From Streptomyces sp. NRRL S-31 (GTDB taxonomy: Bacteria; Actinomycetota; Actinomycetes; Streptomycetales; Streptomycetaceae): 64,000 nt of DNA. The notes below the pieces were generated by a model, which made no database searches, was not told the DNA's origin, and saw only the letters and a program-made list of their open reading frames with translations. The DNA lies in assembly GCF_000718775.1 (NCBI RefSeq), contig NZ_JOCB01000003.1, forward strand, positions 196,227 to 260,226, given 5' to 3'. The translations under genes and the position numbers were made by a program. Below, one piece after another: positions 18,801-26,741 of this stretch; position 1 is the stretch's first letter; every line of letters starts with the position of its first letter.

Positions 18801-20231
18801 GTTGACCGCCCGCAGCAGACCGCGTTGCAGCCCGTCGCGCAGCACGGTCGGCGGCAGGCTCGCCAGCGCCCCCGCCAGCCGGTCGCGCGTCTGGCGCCCC
18901 TGGTGGAAGCAGCGGCCGAGGTGCCGCCACAGCTTCCCGCGCGCCTCGTCACCCAGCACGGCCCGGTTGGCCAGGAGGACGTCCGCCACCAGTTCGGGCG
19001 GCAGCGGCTTGGCGTCCTGGGCGAGCAGGGCGTCCACGGCACCGTCCGGGTCGGGTTGCAGACCGACCCAGTCGCCGAGGCACTGGTCGAGGTGGACGGG
19101 GTCCAGCATGACGGGCGGCGGAGGGGTGTTGTGCCAGGCGAGGGCCAGGCCGAAGTCGACGAAGGCCGGGTGGATGAGGCTGTACCGGCCGTCGTCCGCG
19201 TCGCCGGCCGGCTCCACCATCTGGGTGTCCAGGAACGCCTTCACCGTGTGGGCGATCCGGTCCCCGTCGTCCCACACCCGGCCGAGCAGGGCCTCCACGT
19301 CCCGGGCGAGGAAGTCCGCGCTGCCCTTGCCGGTCATCGCGGCCAGCGCCGCCGCGCACAGGGCCGCCTCCATACCGAGCCCGCGCTTCGCCGCGTCCTT
19401 CTCCGCCTTGCCGAACCTGCCCTCGCTGTTGGGCCGGACCACGGTCTGCCGCAGCAGGTCCGCGCGGCTGCGCGGGATCTCCCGGTCCTTGACGGACCGC
19501 GTGCCGAGCAGCCAGTCGGTCAGCAGCGACAGCATGAACGGGTTGGACGCCACGCCCAGCATGTCGCCCGACCTGATCTCGGCCAGCGCCTCGGTCGCCG
19601 ACCCGTCGCGCATCCCCAGATAGGTCTCGATGTCCTGCTCGCCCAGCGGCTCTATGGAGATCGTCTCGACATCGCGCAGGGCGGTCACGTCCAGATCGTC
19701 GATCTCCCTGCGGGACGTCGCCAGCACCGTGAAGTCGTGCGAACCCGCCGCCAGTTCCCAGATGAACTGCCACTCGGGTTCACCCTCGAACTCGCGCTCC
19801 AATTCGTTCAACGCGTCGACCAGGAAGACCACGCGGCTCTTCTTGACGTGCGCTTTCCACAACTTCTCGTCGACGCCCGCCGGACGTAATCGCTTGGCGA
19901 ATTCCTTGACCGTCGAGCCGCGTACGTTCCACTTCCTGATCGTGCGGTTGTCGATGACGGCACAGGGGGTCTCGCGGTCCAGCAGGGCGATCGCGTACTG
20001 GAGGACGGCGGTGCTCTTGCCACTGCCCGCCCCGCCGGTCATCAGCCAGGTCTTGGGCCTGGGTTCGGGCTGGGACCGGTGCCTCGGCAACTGGTCGAGC
20101 AGCGTGTCGAAACGAAGGCGCTCCCCGGAATCGTCCGCGGAATTGCGGACCCGGAAAGTGGGGCGGAGGTAGTGCTCGACGGTTCTGCTCACCAGCCTGG
20201 CGCGCATCGCGCTGTACGGCGAACCGCTCAT
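15840..20231 (-). CDS. STAND NTPase: NACHT + HEAT repeats + C-terminal nucleoside phosphorylase domain
   Basis: A 1463-residue single-gene protein. Walker A is GGAGSGKST (66-74) and Walker B RVVFLVDALNELE (133-145), followed by a sensor-type VLATSRREID and a helical region. About 13 HEAT/PBS-lyase repeats follow (about 560-960, unit VRGSAANALGRIGHPQAVPALTAAL). The last 260 residues have the PNP/MTAN fold: AVPVETRALL, VGVCGGFAEHGVSPGDVLLA, VETEAHGVLHA (substrate Glu) and KCVSDLGDEE (catalytic Asp). Such NACHT proteins in multicellular bacteria are predicted immune sensors. The repeats would sense, the NTPase oligomerise, and the phosphorylase domain attack a nucleoside or nucleotide. The ATG at 20231 has GGGGGA upstream. 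No helical membrane segments or signal peptide. Defence role is inferred; no phage-related neighbour confirms it. Confidence 0.82.
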   Translation of the reverse strand: MSGSPYSAMRARLVSRTVEHYLRPTFRVRNSADDSGERLRFDTLLDQLPRHRSQPEPRPKTWLMTGGAGSGKSTAVLQYAIALLDRETPCAVIDNRTIRKWNVRGSTVKEFAKRLRPAGVDEKLWKAHVKKSRVVFLVDALNELEREFEGEPEWQFIWELAAGSHDFTVLATSRREIDDLDVTALRDVETISIEPLGEQDIETYLGMRDGSATEALAEIRSGDMLGVASNPFMLSLLTDWLLGTRSVKDREIPRSRADLLRQTVVRPNSEGRFGKAEKDAAKRGLGMEAALCAAALAAMTGKGSADFLARDVEALLGRVWDDGDRIAHTVKAFLDTQMVEPAGDADDGRYSLIHPAFVDFGLALAWHNTPPPPVMLDPVHLDQCLGDWVGLQPDPDGAVDALLAQDAKPLPPELVADVLLANRAVLGDEARGKLWRHLGRCFHQGRQTRDRLAGALASLPPTVLRDGLQRGLLRAVNSRDPEFADDIFAGLWNGSLDAQTLQRLRRTHQRNKKEPAPRTRDRDEALAAKRRGSLREQTDPLARRRSANWLGANGGERDVDDLRAAMLDDPDATVRGASATALGRIGSLRAVPALLEATAGERDPGVRGAAATALGSIGHLQAVPALTAALTDTGAEASVRGAAATALGSIGHLQAVPALTAALTDTGAGARAGAGAGTEASVRGAAATALGRIGHLQAVPALITALGDTDAIVRGSAANALGRIGHPQAVAALTAALGDTDAIVRGSAATALGRIGHPQAVPALTAALGDHEASVRGSAATGLGSIGHPQAVPALTTALGDHEASVRGSAANALGRIGDPRALDALTAALAEDTDSRARGSTAEALGRIGHPRAVPALAAALTGDPDSYARTSAANALGRIGDPGALDALSVALATDDDTHTRGAAANALGRVNAPGALAPLIDALLHDRDDKVRGSAANAFGHLGDTAAAEVLRATIGNPEETYLTRRAAVASLTHLDTGDEEWITKVADRLKFTARDRHGHALRGAIVDLVARREITPRTKDWLVGVIRGDKDPWNRTTALEGLARAGQADVDLIKFIIAPEHPRPDRRPRDSDSGVLGVAAAAVVRAAADRPAYTDSLLPSVVRLLVQKDTHWATVIPPLTQLRLLPLDVADRVFAGIVRLMGGKAPENPHLEAALAAERESLAERRRVRDDVESFSRHPEAVLAGFREQRKSRFEVTAPISGDEYHVALLTAVPVETRALLTVLAERGTATTEVQLDGRYYDVFELVSADRPPVRVVTTQATDQGGQSAAAVTRDLLSAFRPDLVFLVGVCGGFAEHGVSPGDVLLAREVFDYGPEKVRPEGGGLRPQVYRTDEQVLRLATRLDTQGRLDASLAGHELLVKDFASGEKVIAWRDSALRARLLEQSADIGGVETEAHGVLHAIWETFKAKGFVGGAMLKCVSDLGDEEMAVDKKARQTEAARRAARVALDVAAAFRRADA
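17400..18540 (-). repeat. 93-bp DNA repeats encoding the HEAT array
   Basis: Consecutive units stay nearly identical at DNA level with an exact 93-bp period; for example the segment starting CCGCCTGGGGGTGG recurs at 17951 and 18044. One unit carries an extra Gly-Ala-rich insert coded by a CCGGCC-type microrepeat (18200-18235). This points to recent duplication and unequal exchange. Confidence 0.8.
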
Positions 20232-20504
20232 CCGTCCCCCGCGTCCGCTCCACGCCACCCCTGACGAATGCCAGCCAAGCTACCACGCGCGAAAGCCCGT
20301 GAGAACGAGATCACCACGCTCCGCGCGGCCGCTGCCGCGCACCCGGTCGAGGTGAGGCCCGGCCGCCGACACACACCCGGCCGGGGTGATGCCCGGCGGC
20401 CGACGCGCACCCCGCCCGGTCCGCCGCCGCGACGGCACTCCCCCCGGGGCAGCGTGTCCCAACTCCCTTGACCTGAAGCCTGGTCGAGGTTTCACGATGG
20501 TGCG

Positions 20505-21134
20505 ATGACTGACAACGGAATCACCCTGATCGACGCTTGGGAACTGCCCGAGGACCGGATCGACGAGTCCATCGCACGCTGGCGGGAGCGCGTCGGGCTC
20601 ATCCACACCGCCCCCGGTTTCCGGGACGCGCGGCTGCACCGCAGACTGTTCCCGGAGTCCCGGCTCGGCCTGGTCAACGTGGCGCACTGGGACAGCGTCC
20701 AAGCCCGGGACGAGGCTCTGGCGCATCCCGGCTTCACCGCGTCGGCGGCCACCGCGGCCGGCTATGCCACCGTGCACGGCGGATGGTACGAGGTGGCGGC
20801 CGAACTCCGCGCCGGGGGAGACGGTCCGGACGAAGGGCCGGGCATCACCTTCGTCAACGCCTTCGAGCTGCCCGCCGAGCGGATGGACGAGTTCCTGCCG
20901 CACTGGCTCGGCCGCGCGGAGCCGATGAGCAAGGCGCCCGGTTTCCGGGACCACCGGCTGCACCGTGCGGTGGCCCCGGACACTCGCTTCCAGCTGGTCG
21001 GCATCGCGCACTGGGACAGCCTCGACGCATGGCGCGCGGCGGACGACGACCCCCGCTTTCAAGGGGGCCTGCCCGCCTTCCCCGACTTCGCCACCGCCTG
21101 CCCCGCGCTCTTCCGGGTCGTCGCCGCGTTCTGA
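20505..21134 (+). CDS. tandem antibiotic-biosynthesis-monooxygenase (ABM) domain protein
   Basis: A 209-residue protein of two related ferredoxin-like ABM domains (about 1-98 and 108-209). Each begins ITLIDAWELP / ITFVNAFELP, contains APGFRDARLHR / APGFRDHRLHR, and ends with a VAHWDS / IAHWDS strand. The family includes cofactor-free oxygenases of aromatic compounds and heme-degrading enzymes, but many members have no known substrate. The gene stands alone, 4.2 kb from the nearest cluster gene, so a role in the polyketide pathway is not implied. The ATG at 20505 is the only plausible start. Confidence 0.75.
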   Translation: MTDNGITLIDAWELPEDRIDESIARWRERVGLIHTAPGFRDARLHRRLFPESRLGLVNVAHWDSVQARDEALAHPGFTASAATAAGYATVHGGWYEVAAELRAGGDGPDEGPGITFVNAFELPAERMDEFLPHWLGRAEPMSKAPGFRDHRLHRAVAPDTRFQLVGIAHWDSLDAWRAADDDPRFQGGLPAFPDFATACPALFRVVAAF

Positions 21135-21162
21135 GCGTGCCGCGGGGGAGTCCGCCGGTCCG

Positions 21163-21483
21163 TCACGCGCCGGGTGGCCGGAAGGTGACCCGGCGCCGGG
21201 TGGCCTCGTCGATCTCGTCGAGGGTGAGCAGGGGAGTGGCCCGGGTGCGGAGTGCGCCGCTGGCCTTGACGCTGAGGCTGACCGCGGCCATGGAGACCGG
21301 GTCCGGGAAGTCGATGATGCAGACCAGGTCGTCCTCCCCGAAGGCGAAGTACATCGCCTCGACCGTTCCGCCGAGCCCGGCCACGAGCTGCTCGACGGCG
21401 GCGCGGCGGCTGCTCGCGCCCTCCTTCAGCAGCCCCTTGGTGCCCTCGTGCGTGTAGGTGGCCTGGATGAGGAACTTCGGCAT
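21163..21483 (-). CDS. GYD domain protein
   Basis: A 106-residue protein with a single GYD domain: MPKFLIQATYTHEGTKGLLKEG, then VEAMYFAFGEDDLVCIIDFPD and SLSVKASGALRTRATPLLT. Members are small dimeric alpha-beta barrel proteins of unknown function. It converges with the tandem ABM gene, 28 bp between stops. Full length for the family. Confidence 0.75.
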   Translation of the reverse strand: MPKFLIQATYTHEGTKGLLKEGASSRRAAVEQLVAGLGGTVEAMYFAFGEDDLVCIIDFPDPVSMAAVSLSVKASGALRTRATPLLTLDEIDEATRRRVTFRPPGA

Positions 21484-21518
21484 CGGGGTGCTCCCTGCCC
21501 GTGACGTGTCCGGTACGT

Positions 21519-21887
21519 TCAGGCACTTCCCGCGCCGGCCCCGTCGCGCCCCGACACGCGGCGGAATTCACTCGTTGGCAGCCGCACCGCGCCGCCCGGC
21601 TTGTCGTTCCACCGGTTCGACGTGGTCTTGTGCCGACTGCCTTTGACGGCGGCTCCGCTGGTCACGGGGTGGATGCCGACCGAGTCGATCTTCGGCGCCC
21701 CGGCGGTCGAAGGGGCGTGCCGATCGGGTGCTCCACCGGCCGTCGACGCAGCGGGCGACGCAGCCGCACCCCCGGAAGGGGGGCTTGCCGATGCGGTGTC
21801 CTGATGGCTCGCCTCGCAACCCGCCGTGGCCAAGGCGGCAGCCACCACACAGCCGAGCAGGTGAGCGGAGCGCGGTGTGACGGTCAT
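21519..21887 (-). CDS. small putative lipoprotein
   Basis: A 122-residue protein. The start at 21887 (MTVTPRSAHLLG) gives a classic lipoprotein signal: positive N-terminus, hydrophobic VVAAALAT core and lipobox LATAGC. An Ala/Ser/Gly/Pro-rich linker follows, then KIDSVGIHPVTSGAAVKGSRHKT. It would be anchored to the outer face of the membrane. No family or function recognised. It follows the SpoIIE phosphatase gene by 51 bp on the same strand, so co-transcription is possible. Confidence 0.6.
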   Translation of the reverse strand: MTVTPRSAHLLGCVVAAALATAGCEASHQDTASASPPSGGAAASPAASTAGGAPDRHAPSTAGAPKIDSVGIHPVTSGAAVKGSRHKTTSNRWNDKPGGAVRLPTSEFRRVSGRDGAGAGSA

Positions 21888-21938
21888 CAGGCTTTCCACA
21901 TACCTGGCCCTCAATCTTGGCGACGTCGGGCGACAAGC

Positions 21939-24632
21939 TCAGCCGGCCGGCGGTCCGCTCGGGGCCGGTACCGCCAGCTCCGCCCAGATCACCTTGCCCT
22001 GCGGGGTGTACCGGGTGCCCCAGCGTTCGGCCAGCTGCGAGACCAGGAACAGGCCCCGGCCGCCCTCGTCGGTCGTGGCGGCGTACCGCAGGTGCGGTGA
22101 GGTGGAGCTGCCGTCGGCCACCTCGCAGATCAGCGTGCGGTCGTGGATCAGGCGTACGCGGACGGGGTCGGAGCCGTACCGGATGGCGTTCGTGATCAGC
22201 TCGCTCAGCACGAGTTCCATGCCGAAGCCCAGCTCGTCCAGGCCCCACTCGGCCAGCTTGGCGCAGACCGCTCCGCGCATCCCCGACACGGCGGCCGGAT
22301 CGCGCGGAACGTCCCAGTCGGCGAACCGGTCGGCCGGCAGCGCCCGGGTGCGCGCGACGAGCAGGGCGACGTCGTCGCAGGGGCGTTCGGGCAGCAGCCG
22401 CTCCAGCACCGCCCGGCAGCTCTCCTCCGGCGACCGGCCGGGGTGCCCCGCCAGCGCCCGGCGCAGCAGTTCCAGACCCTCGTCCAGGTCCCGTCTGCGG
22501 TCCTCGATCAGCCCGTCGGTGTACAGCACGAGCTGGCTGCCCTCGGCCAGCTCCAGCTCGGCCGTCCGGAACGGCAGACCGCCCAGGCCCAGCAGGGGGC
22601 CGGCCGGCAGGTCGGCGAAGGCGACCTCGCCGTCGGGACGGACCAGCGCGGGCGCCGGATGCCCGGCCCGGGCCATGACACAGCGGCGCGACACCGGGTC
22701 GTAGATCGCGTACAGACAGGTGGCGCCCACGATCTCCCCGGCCCGCTCCGGACACTCCTCGTCCAGGTCGATGCGGCCGACCAGGTCGTCCAGGTGCTGG
22801 AGCAGCTCGTCGGGCGGCAGGTCCAGCGTGGAGAAGTTGTGCACGGCGGTCCGCAGCCGGCCCATCGTCGCGGCGGCGTGCAGTCCGTGTCCCACCACGT
22901 CCCCGACGACCAGCGCCACCCGGCCGCCCGGCAGCGGGATGACGTCGAACCAGTCCCCGCTCACCCCCGACTGCGCCGGCAGGTAGCGGTAGCCGACGTC
23001 GAGCGCGTTCTGCTCGGGCAGCGCCCGCGGCAGCAGACTGCGCTGGAGGGTGACCGCTAGGGCGTGCTCGCGGGTGTAGCGGCGGGCGTTGTCGATGCTG
23101 ACGGCGGCACGGGCCACCAGCTCCTCCGCCAGGGACAGCTCCTCCTCGTCGAACGGTTCCTGCTTGGCCCGCCAGAAGTCGGCCAGGCCCAGTACGACAC
23201 CGCGCGCCCGGATCGGCACGGTGATCAGCGAGTGGATGCCGTAGTCCAGGATGCGCCGGGCCCGCTCGGGGTCCTGTGAGTGGAAGTCCTCGTCCGCCGA
23301 CAGGTCGGTCACCAGTTCCGAGCGCCCGGCGTCGAAAGCGCGCGCCTGCGGGGTGGAGGGCAGGAAGTCGATCAGCCGGCCCCGCTCGTACAGGGGGTGG
23401 TCGTCCTGGATGCCGCTCACGGCGACGCGCCGTATGTCCGTCGCCGTCGGAGCCGGTTCCTCCCCGTGCAGGACGGCGTCGGCCAGGTCGACGGTGACGA
23501 AGTCGGCGAAGCGGGGTACGGCGACCCGCGCCAGCTCGTCGGCGGTGCGGACCACGTCCAGGGTGGTGCCGATGCGCAGGCCCGCGTCGTACAGCAGCTC
23601 CAGCCGCTCGCCGGCGGCCTCGGCCCTGCCGGACAGCGCCTGGAGCTCGGTGCAGTCGCGGAGCGTCACGACGGTGCCGCCGGGGCCTCCCGCCCCGTCC
23701 GTGGGCCGCTGGTTGACCGCCAGCAGCCGGCCCTGGGCGAAGTGCACCTCGTCGCCGGCCTCGCGTCCGGAGGCGAGCAGCTCCATCACCCCGGGGTCGA
23801 GTCCCGGCAGCTGCCGCACCAGGCGGCCCTCCGCGTCGGCGGGCAGCGCGAGCAGACGCCTGGCCTCGTCGTTGGCGAGCAGGAGCCGGCCGTCGGAGGC
23901 GATGATGAGCACGCCCTCGCGCACCGAGTGCAGGACCGTGTCGTGGTGCTGGTACATGCGGGACATCTCGTCCGGCGCCAGGCTGTGCGTCTGCCGCCGC
24001 AGCCGTCGGCCCACCAGGGCCGTGCCGCCGGTCGAGAGCAGCAGCGCGCAGCCGCCCGCCGCGAAGATGATCGGCAGCTGCCGGGCCAGCGCGCCGGTGA
24101 CGTTCTTGACCTTCATCCCGGCGGCGACCAGCCCGACGACCTTGCCGTGGGTGTCGTCGACGGGCACGGTCGCCTGCACCTCCCGGCCCAGCGGTCCGCG
24201 CACGCTTTCGGTGTGCACCCGGCCGGCCAGCGACGGCTCGATGGCGCCCACGAACCGCTCGCCGATCCGCGCGGCCACCGGATGCGTGTACCGGATGCCG
24301 TGGGTGTCCATGACCACGATGAAGTCGACGCCCGCGGCCTTGCGTCCCGCCTCGGTCAGCGGCTGGAGGACCCGGGACGGGTCGGGGAGCCGCAGCGCCT
24401 CGACCACGCCCGGGGCGTGGGCGAAGGTCTGCGCGACGGCTATCGACCGGCGCGTGGCCTCGGCGGTGGTGTCCCGCTTCGACTGGAGGACGAGCGCGAC
24501 GACGGCGCAGAGGACGAGCAGCACCACCAGCGCCACCTGGAGCAGGAAGACCTGCCCGGCGACGCTCCGGGGGCTCTTGCCGATCACGGTCCGCCATGCG
24601 AGACGCAGGAATTGGGCGTATGCGTCCGACAT
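21939..24632 (-). CDS. membrane-bound SpoIIE-type PP2C phosphatase with sensor, PAS, GAF and anti-sigma kinase-like domains
   Basis: An 897-residue regulator starting MSDAYAQF at 24632. Order: first membrane helix (about 27-50, VFLLQVALVVLLVLCAVVALV), extracytoplasmic dCache/sCache-type sensor (GVDFIVVMDTHGIRYTHP), second helix (about 180-200), PAS domain with SVREGVLIIASDGRLLLAND, GAF domain (LITVPIRARGVVLGLADF), PP2C/SpoIIE phosphatase (GDWFDVIPLPGGRVALVVGDVVGHG, YTDGLIEDRR, DDVALLVAR) and C-terminal HATPase_c (ELVLSELITNAIRYG, GGRGLFLVSQLAERWG). Streptomyces has dozens of such proteins. They dephosphorylate anti-anti-sigma factors and/or phosphorylate them in response to an outside signal. 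No cognate sigma system is adjacent. Confidence 0.88.
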   Translation of the reverse strand: MSDAYAQFLRLAWRTVIGKSPRSVAGQVFLLQVALVVLLVLCAVVALVLQSKRDTTAEATRRSIAVAQTFAHAPGVVEALRLPDPSRVLQPLTEAGRKAAGVDFIVVMDTHGIRYTHPVAARIGERFVGAIEPSLAGRVHTESVRGPLGREVQATVPVDDTHGKVVGLVAAGMKVKNVTGALARQLPIIFAAGGCALLLSTGGTALVGRRLRRQTHSLAPDEMSRMYQHHDTVLHSVREGVLIIASDGRLLLANDEARRLLALPADAEGRLVRQLPGLDPGVMELLASGREAGDEVHFAQGRLLAVNQRPTDGAGGPGGTVVTLRDCTELQALSGRAEAAGERLELLYDAGLRIGTTLDVVRTADELARVAVPRFADFVTVDLADAVLHGEEPAPTATDIRRVAVSGIQDDHPLYERGRLIDFLPSTPQARAFDAGRSELVTDLSADEDFHSQDPERARRILDYGIHSLITVPIRARGVVLGLADFWRAKQEPFDEEELSLAEELVARAAVSIDNARRYTREHALAVTLQRSLLPRALPEQNALDVGYRYLPAQSGVSGDWFDVIPLPGGRVALVVGDVVGHGLHAAATMGRLRTAVHNFSTLDLPPDELLQHLDDLVGRIDLDEECPERAGEIVGATCLYAIYDPVSRRCVMARAGHPAPALVRPDGEVAFADLPAGPLLGLGGLPFRTAELELAEGSQLVLYTDGLIEDRRRDLDEGLELLRRALAGHPGRSPEESCRAVLERLLPERPCDDVALLVARTRALPADRFADWDVPRDPAAVSGMRGAVCAKLAEWGLDELGFGMELVLSELITNAIRYGSDPVRVRLIHDRTLICEVADGSSTSPHLRYAATTDEGGRGLFLVSQLAERWGTRYTPQGKVIWAELAVPAPSGPPAG

Positions 24633-25307
24633 GTCGCATTTGTAGCACCCGGGTTTTCCGGGTGGCCATGGTCCGTCCACGAGGTGGACGCGGGGCGCTC
24701 GCCGCTTGACCCCCTGCCCGCGTTCACGGGCCGCCGCCCGCCTCGCCGTCCTCGTCGGGGAACGCCTCGCCGTCGGGGCGCCTCGCCGCCGGGCCGACTG
24801 AGCGGCTCTGGGCGGACCCGGTGGCCTAGGGCACCGGGTCCGCGAGCCGGGCAGGTGAGGGGGTGGATGGCCTGCCCGGAGGGGGTGGTCTGCGGCCGGG
24901 GCCGGGGCCGGAGTCGTGATCGAGATGGATGGCCCGACGCGTCCGACATCGTTGTCATGTGGGTGTGTGGATGACTCTACTCCCTCATCGGACAACGATG
25001 TCAACCCACTTGACCAACCCTCCGGCGTGATGCCGGCGCGCGCCTGCCGGTGCGTACGCGGCCTCTCGTGGTATCGGTGGGGCGCCGTTTCCGGTGGTGG
25101 TGACTCCACTTCGTGGCCGGATGTTTAACAAACAGGCTGGTTTGGTTCGCGCGGTCGTGTACGGGGGCACTGCTGGCGGTATGGTCCCGCTCCTCGGGTG
25201 CCGTGAAGATCCACACGAGGTATTTCCGCGCCGAGGCTTCGCTAAAACAGGCAACCTTGTATGCTTTGGCCCCGGTGGCAGGAGAAGCAGGAAGCAGGTG
25301 CAGCCTG
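24633..25307. other. 675-bp intergenic region with one butyrolactone-type operator
   Basis: No gene recognised. It holds the promoter of the SpoIIE gene on the left, GC-rich unstructured DNA, and an ARE-like operator at 25124-25147 before the TetR gene. Confidence 0.5.
25124..25147. promoter_or_regulatory. ARE-like operator upstream of the TetR gene
   Basis: TTTAACAAACAGGCTGGTTTGG contains the inverted arms AACAAAC and GTTTGG around a short centre, the form of autoregulatory elements bound by ArpA/ScbR-type receptors. It lies about 160 bp before the ATG at 25308. Confidence 0.55.
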
Positions 25308-25952
25308 ATGCAGACACGAGCCGAGCGGACCCGTCTGGCTCTCGTCCAGGCCACGGCCGAGCTGATCGCGGACGGCCGCCCGGCCGACGCGGGCCTGGTC
25401 AACATCTGCCGCCGGGCGGGGGTGAGCCGGGGCGCGCTCTACCACCACTTCTCGTCCATCGGGGCGCTCACCGCCGCCGTGCGCGAAGAGGCGCGACTGC
25501 GGCTCCTGGTGCTGCTGGCCGAGGCGTTCGCGACGGCGGACGGCAACGGGCTGGAGCGCTTCCTCCACCTCTTCGGCCGCGCGCTGCGCGAGGAGAAGAT
25601 CGTCCGGGCCGGCATGCGGCTGGCGGCCGACGGACCGGCGGAGCCCACACGGCTGCGGGACGAGCTGCTGGTGCTGGTGCGCGAGCGGGTGGCCGGCGCG
25701 CCCGGCCCGGTGTGCGAGCGGCGGGACCTCGCCGACCTCGCGATGGTGGTGACCGCCGGTGTCGAGACGCTGGGGTACGCCGACCCGGGCTGGTGGGAGG
25801 CCGGGACGGTACGGCGGCTGTGGGAACTGCTGCGTCCGGTGTTCTCCCCGGTACCGGAGAGCGGCCCGGCGGCGGGGTACGGGGCCGGACCGGCCGCGGC
25901 GCCCACGGACGGCTGTGCGAGCGGATGGGCGCCGGGCGGGGTCGCGGGGTGA
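25308..25952 (+). CDS. TetR-family regulator (pseudo-butyrolactone-receptor type)
   Basis: A 214-residue protein. The N-terminal helix-turn-helix is clear: TRLALVQATAELIADG, VNICRRAGVSRGALYHHFSS. A helical ligand domain with LVLLAEAF, LRDELLVLVRERVAG and a Gly/Pro/Ala-rich tail follows. The start is the ATG at 25308 after a GGAAGCAGG-type ribosome binding site. It converges with the butyrolactone receptor gene, 22 bp between stops. Cluster neighbours and the ARE upstream suggest a second-tier repressor of the ScbR2/JadR2 kind, which may respond to the antibiotic product rather than the butyrolactone. Confidence 0.72.
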   Translation: MQTRAERTRLALVQATAELIADGRPADAGLVNICRRAGVSRGALYHHFSSIGALTAAVREEARLRLLVLLAEAFATADGNGLERFLHLFGRALREEKIVRAGMRLAADGPAEPTRLRDELLVLVRERVAGAPGPVCERRDLADLAMVVTAGVETLGYADPGWWEAGTVRRLWELLRPVFSPVPESGPAAGYGAGPAAAPTDGCASGWAPGGVAG

Positions 25953-25974
25953 CCGGCGGTGTGACCGGGCGGGC

Positions 25975-26595
25975 TCAGCCCGCCGCGGGCGCCGGGGGCG
26001 GGGTGATGCGCAGACGGCTGATCAGGCCCGGGATGACCAGGCCGGGCAGCAGGAAGCGCCAGAAGCCGGTGACCCGCTCGGGCAGGTCGTCCCGTCCGGT
26101 GTACGCCTGGGACATGATCTGGAGGCCGGTGAACGAGCCGACGATGGTCGAGGTGGCCTCCCGCACGTCGGTGCCCGGCAGGATCTCGCCCTGGGCGTCG
26201 GCTTGGCGCAGCAGTTCCAGGATGGTCCGGCTGGACTGCTCGTAGGCGGTGCGCGGCGGACAGTCGAAGGACGTCTGCTCGATGGTCAGGCGCAGGCTGG
26301 CGCGCAGCACCGGGTCGTGCTGGAGGCGCTTGGCGAAGGCCAGGGTCAGGTCGATGACCGACTGGACCTTCACCGGGTGTTCGGTGACCTCCAGCGCCTC
26401 GGCGTGCGCGTCCAGCAGCGCCAGCGCGATGGCCTCCTTGGAACGGAAGTGGTGGTACATCGAGCCGCGGGTCAGGCCGGTGCGCGCGAGGATCTCGTTG
26501 GTGCTCGCGGCGTCGTACCCCCGTTCGTCGAAGACGAGGGCTGCGGCTTCCAGGATCGAGCGCCTGGATTTCCTACCGCGTTCCTGCTGGGCCAT
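25975..26595 (-). CDS. gamma-butyrolactone receptor (ArpA/ScbR family TetR repressor)
   Basis: A 206-residue TetR protein with the butyrolactone-receptor signature: RRSILEAAALVFDERGYDAASTNEIL, RTGLTRGSMYHHFRSKEAIA, then VQSVIDLTLAFAKRLQHDPVLRA and a ligand pocket with a conserved-looking Trp near the end (GFWRFLLPG). Such receptors bind ARE operators and are released by the small signalling lactone. The ARE-like palindrome 22 bp upstream suggests autorepression. It is one gene from the afsA homologue, the usual receptor-synthase arrangement. Confidence 0.88.
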   Translation of the reverse strand: MAQQERGRKSRRSILEAAALVFDERGYDAASTNEILARTGLTRGSMYHHFRSKEAIALALLDAHAEALEVTEHPVKVQSVIDLTLAFAKRLQHDPVLRASLRLTIEQTSFDCPPRTAYEQSSRTILELLRQADAQGEILPGTDVREATSTIVGSFTGLQIMSQAYTGRDDLPERVTGFWRFLLPGLVIPGLISRLRITPPPAPAAG

Positions 26596-26616
26596 TTCGC
26601 TGATCCCTCACACCTA

Positions 26617-26637
26617 ACCAACAGACTTGTCTGTACA
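26617..26637. promoter_or_regulatory. ARE-like operator upstream of the butyrolactone receptor
   Basis: CCAACAGACTTGTCTGTACA carries the perfect palindrome ACAGAC-TT-GTCTGT, 22 bp before the receptor ATG. The core AACAGACTTGTCTG is repeated exactly at 27591-27604. Confidence 0.7.
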
Positions 26638-26741
26638 CTACCGAGCCCAGACGCGTCAGTCGCCAGTCGTTCCGCCCGGGCCGCCCTGGTCGGGGGCGGG
26701 CCGGGCGGAACGGGTCGTGGTGAGGGCCGGCCGGCGGGAGG

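Noticed and set aside
16020..19889. 1289-codon plus-strand ORF opposite the STAND gene
   Set aside because: It mirrors the HEAT repeats and has no recognisable domain; the NACHT and phosphorylase motifs are on the minus strand.
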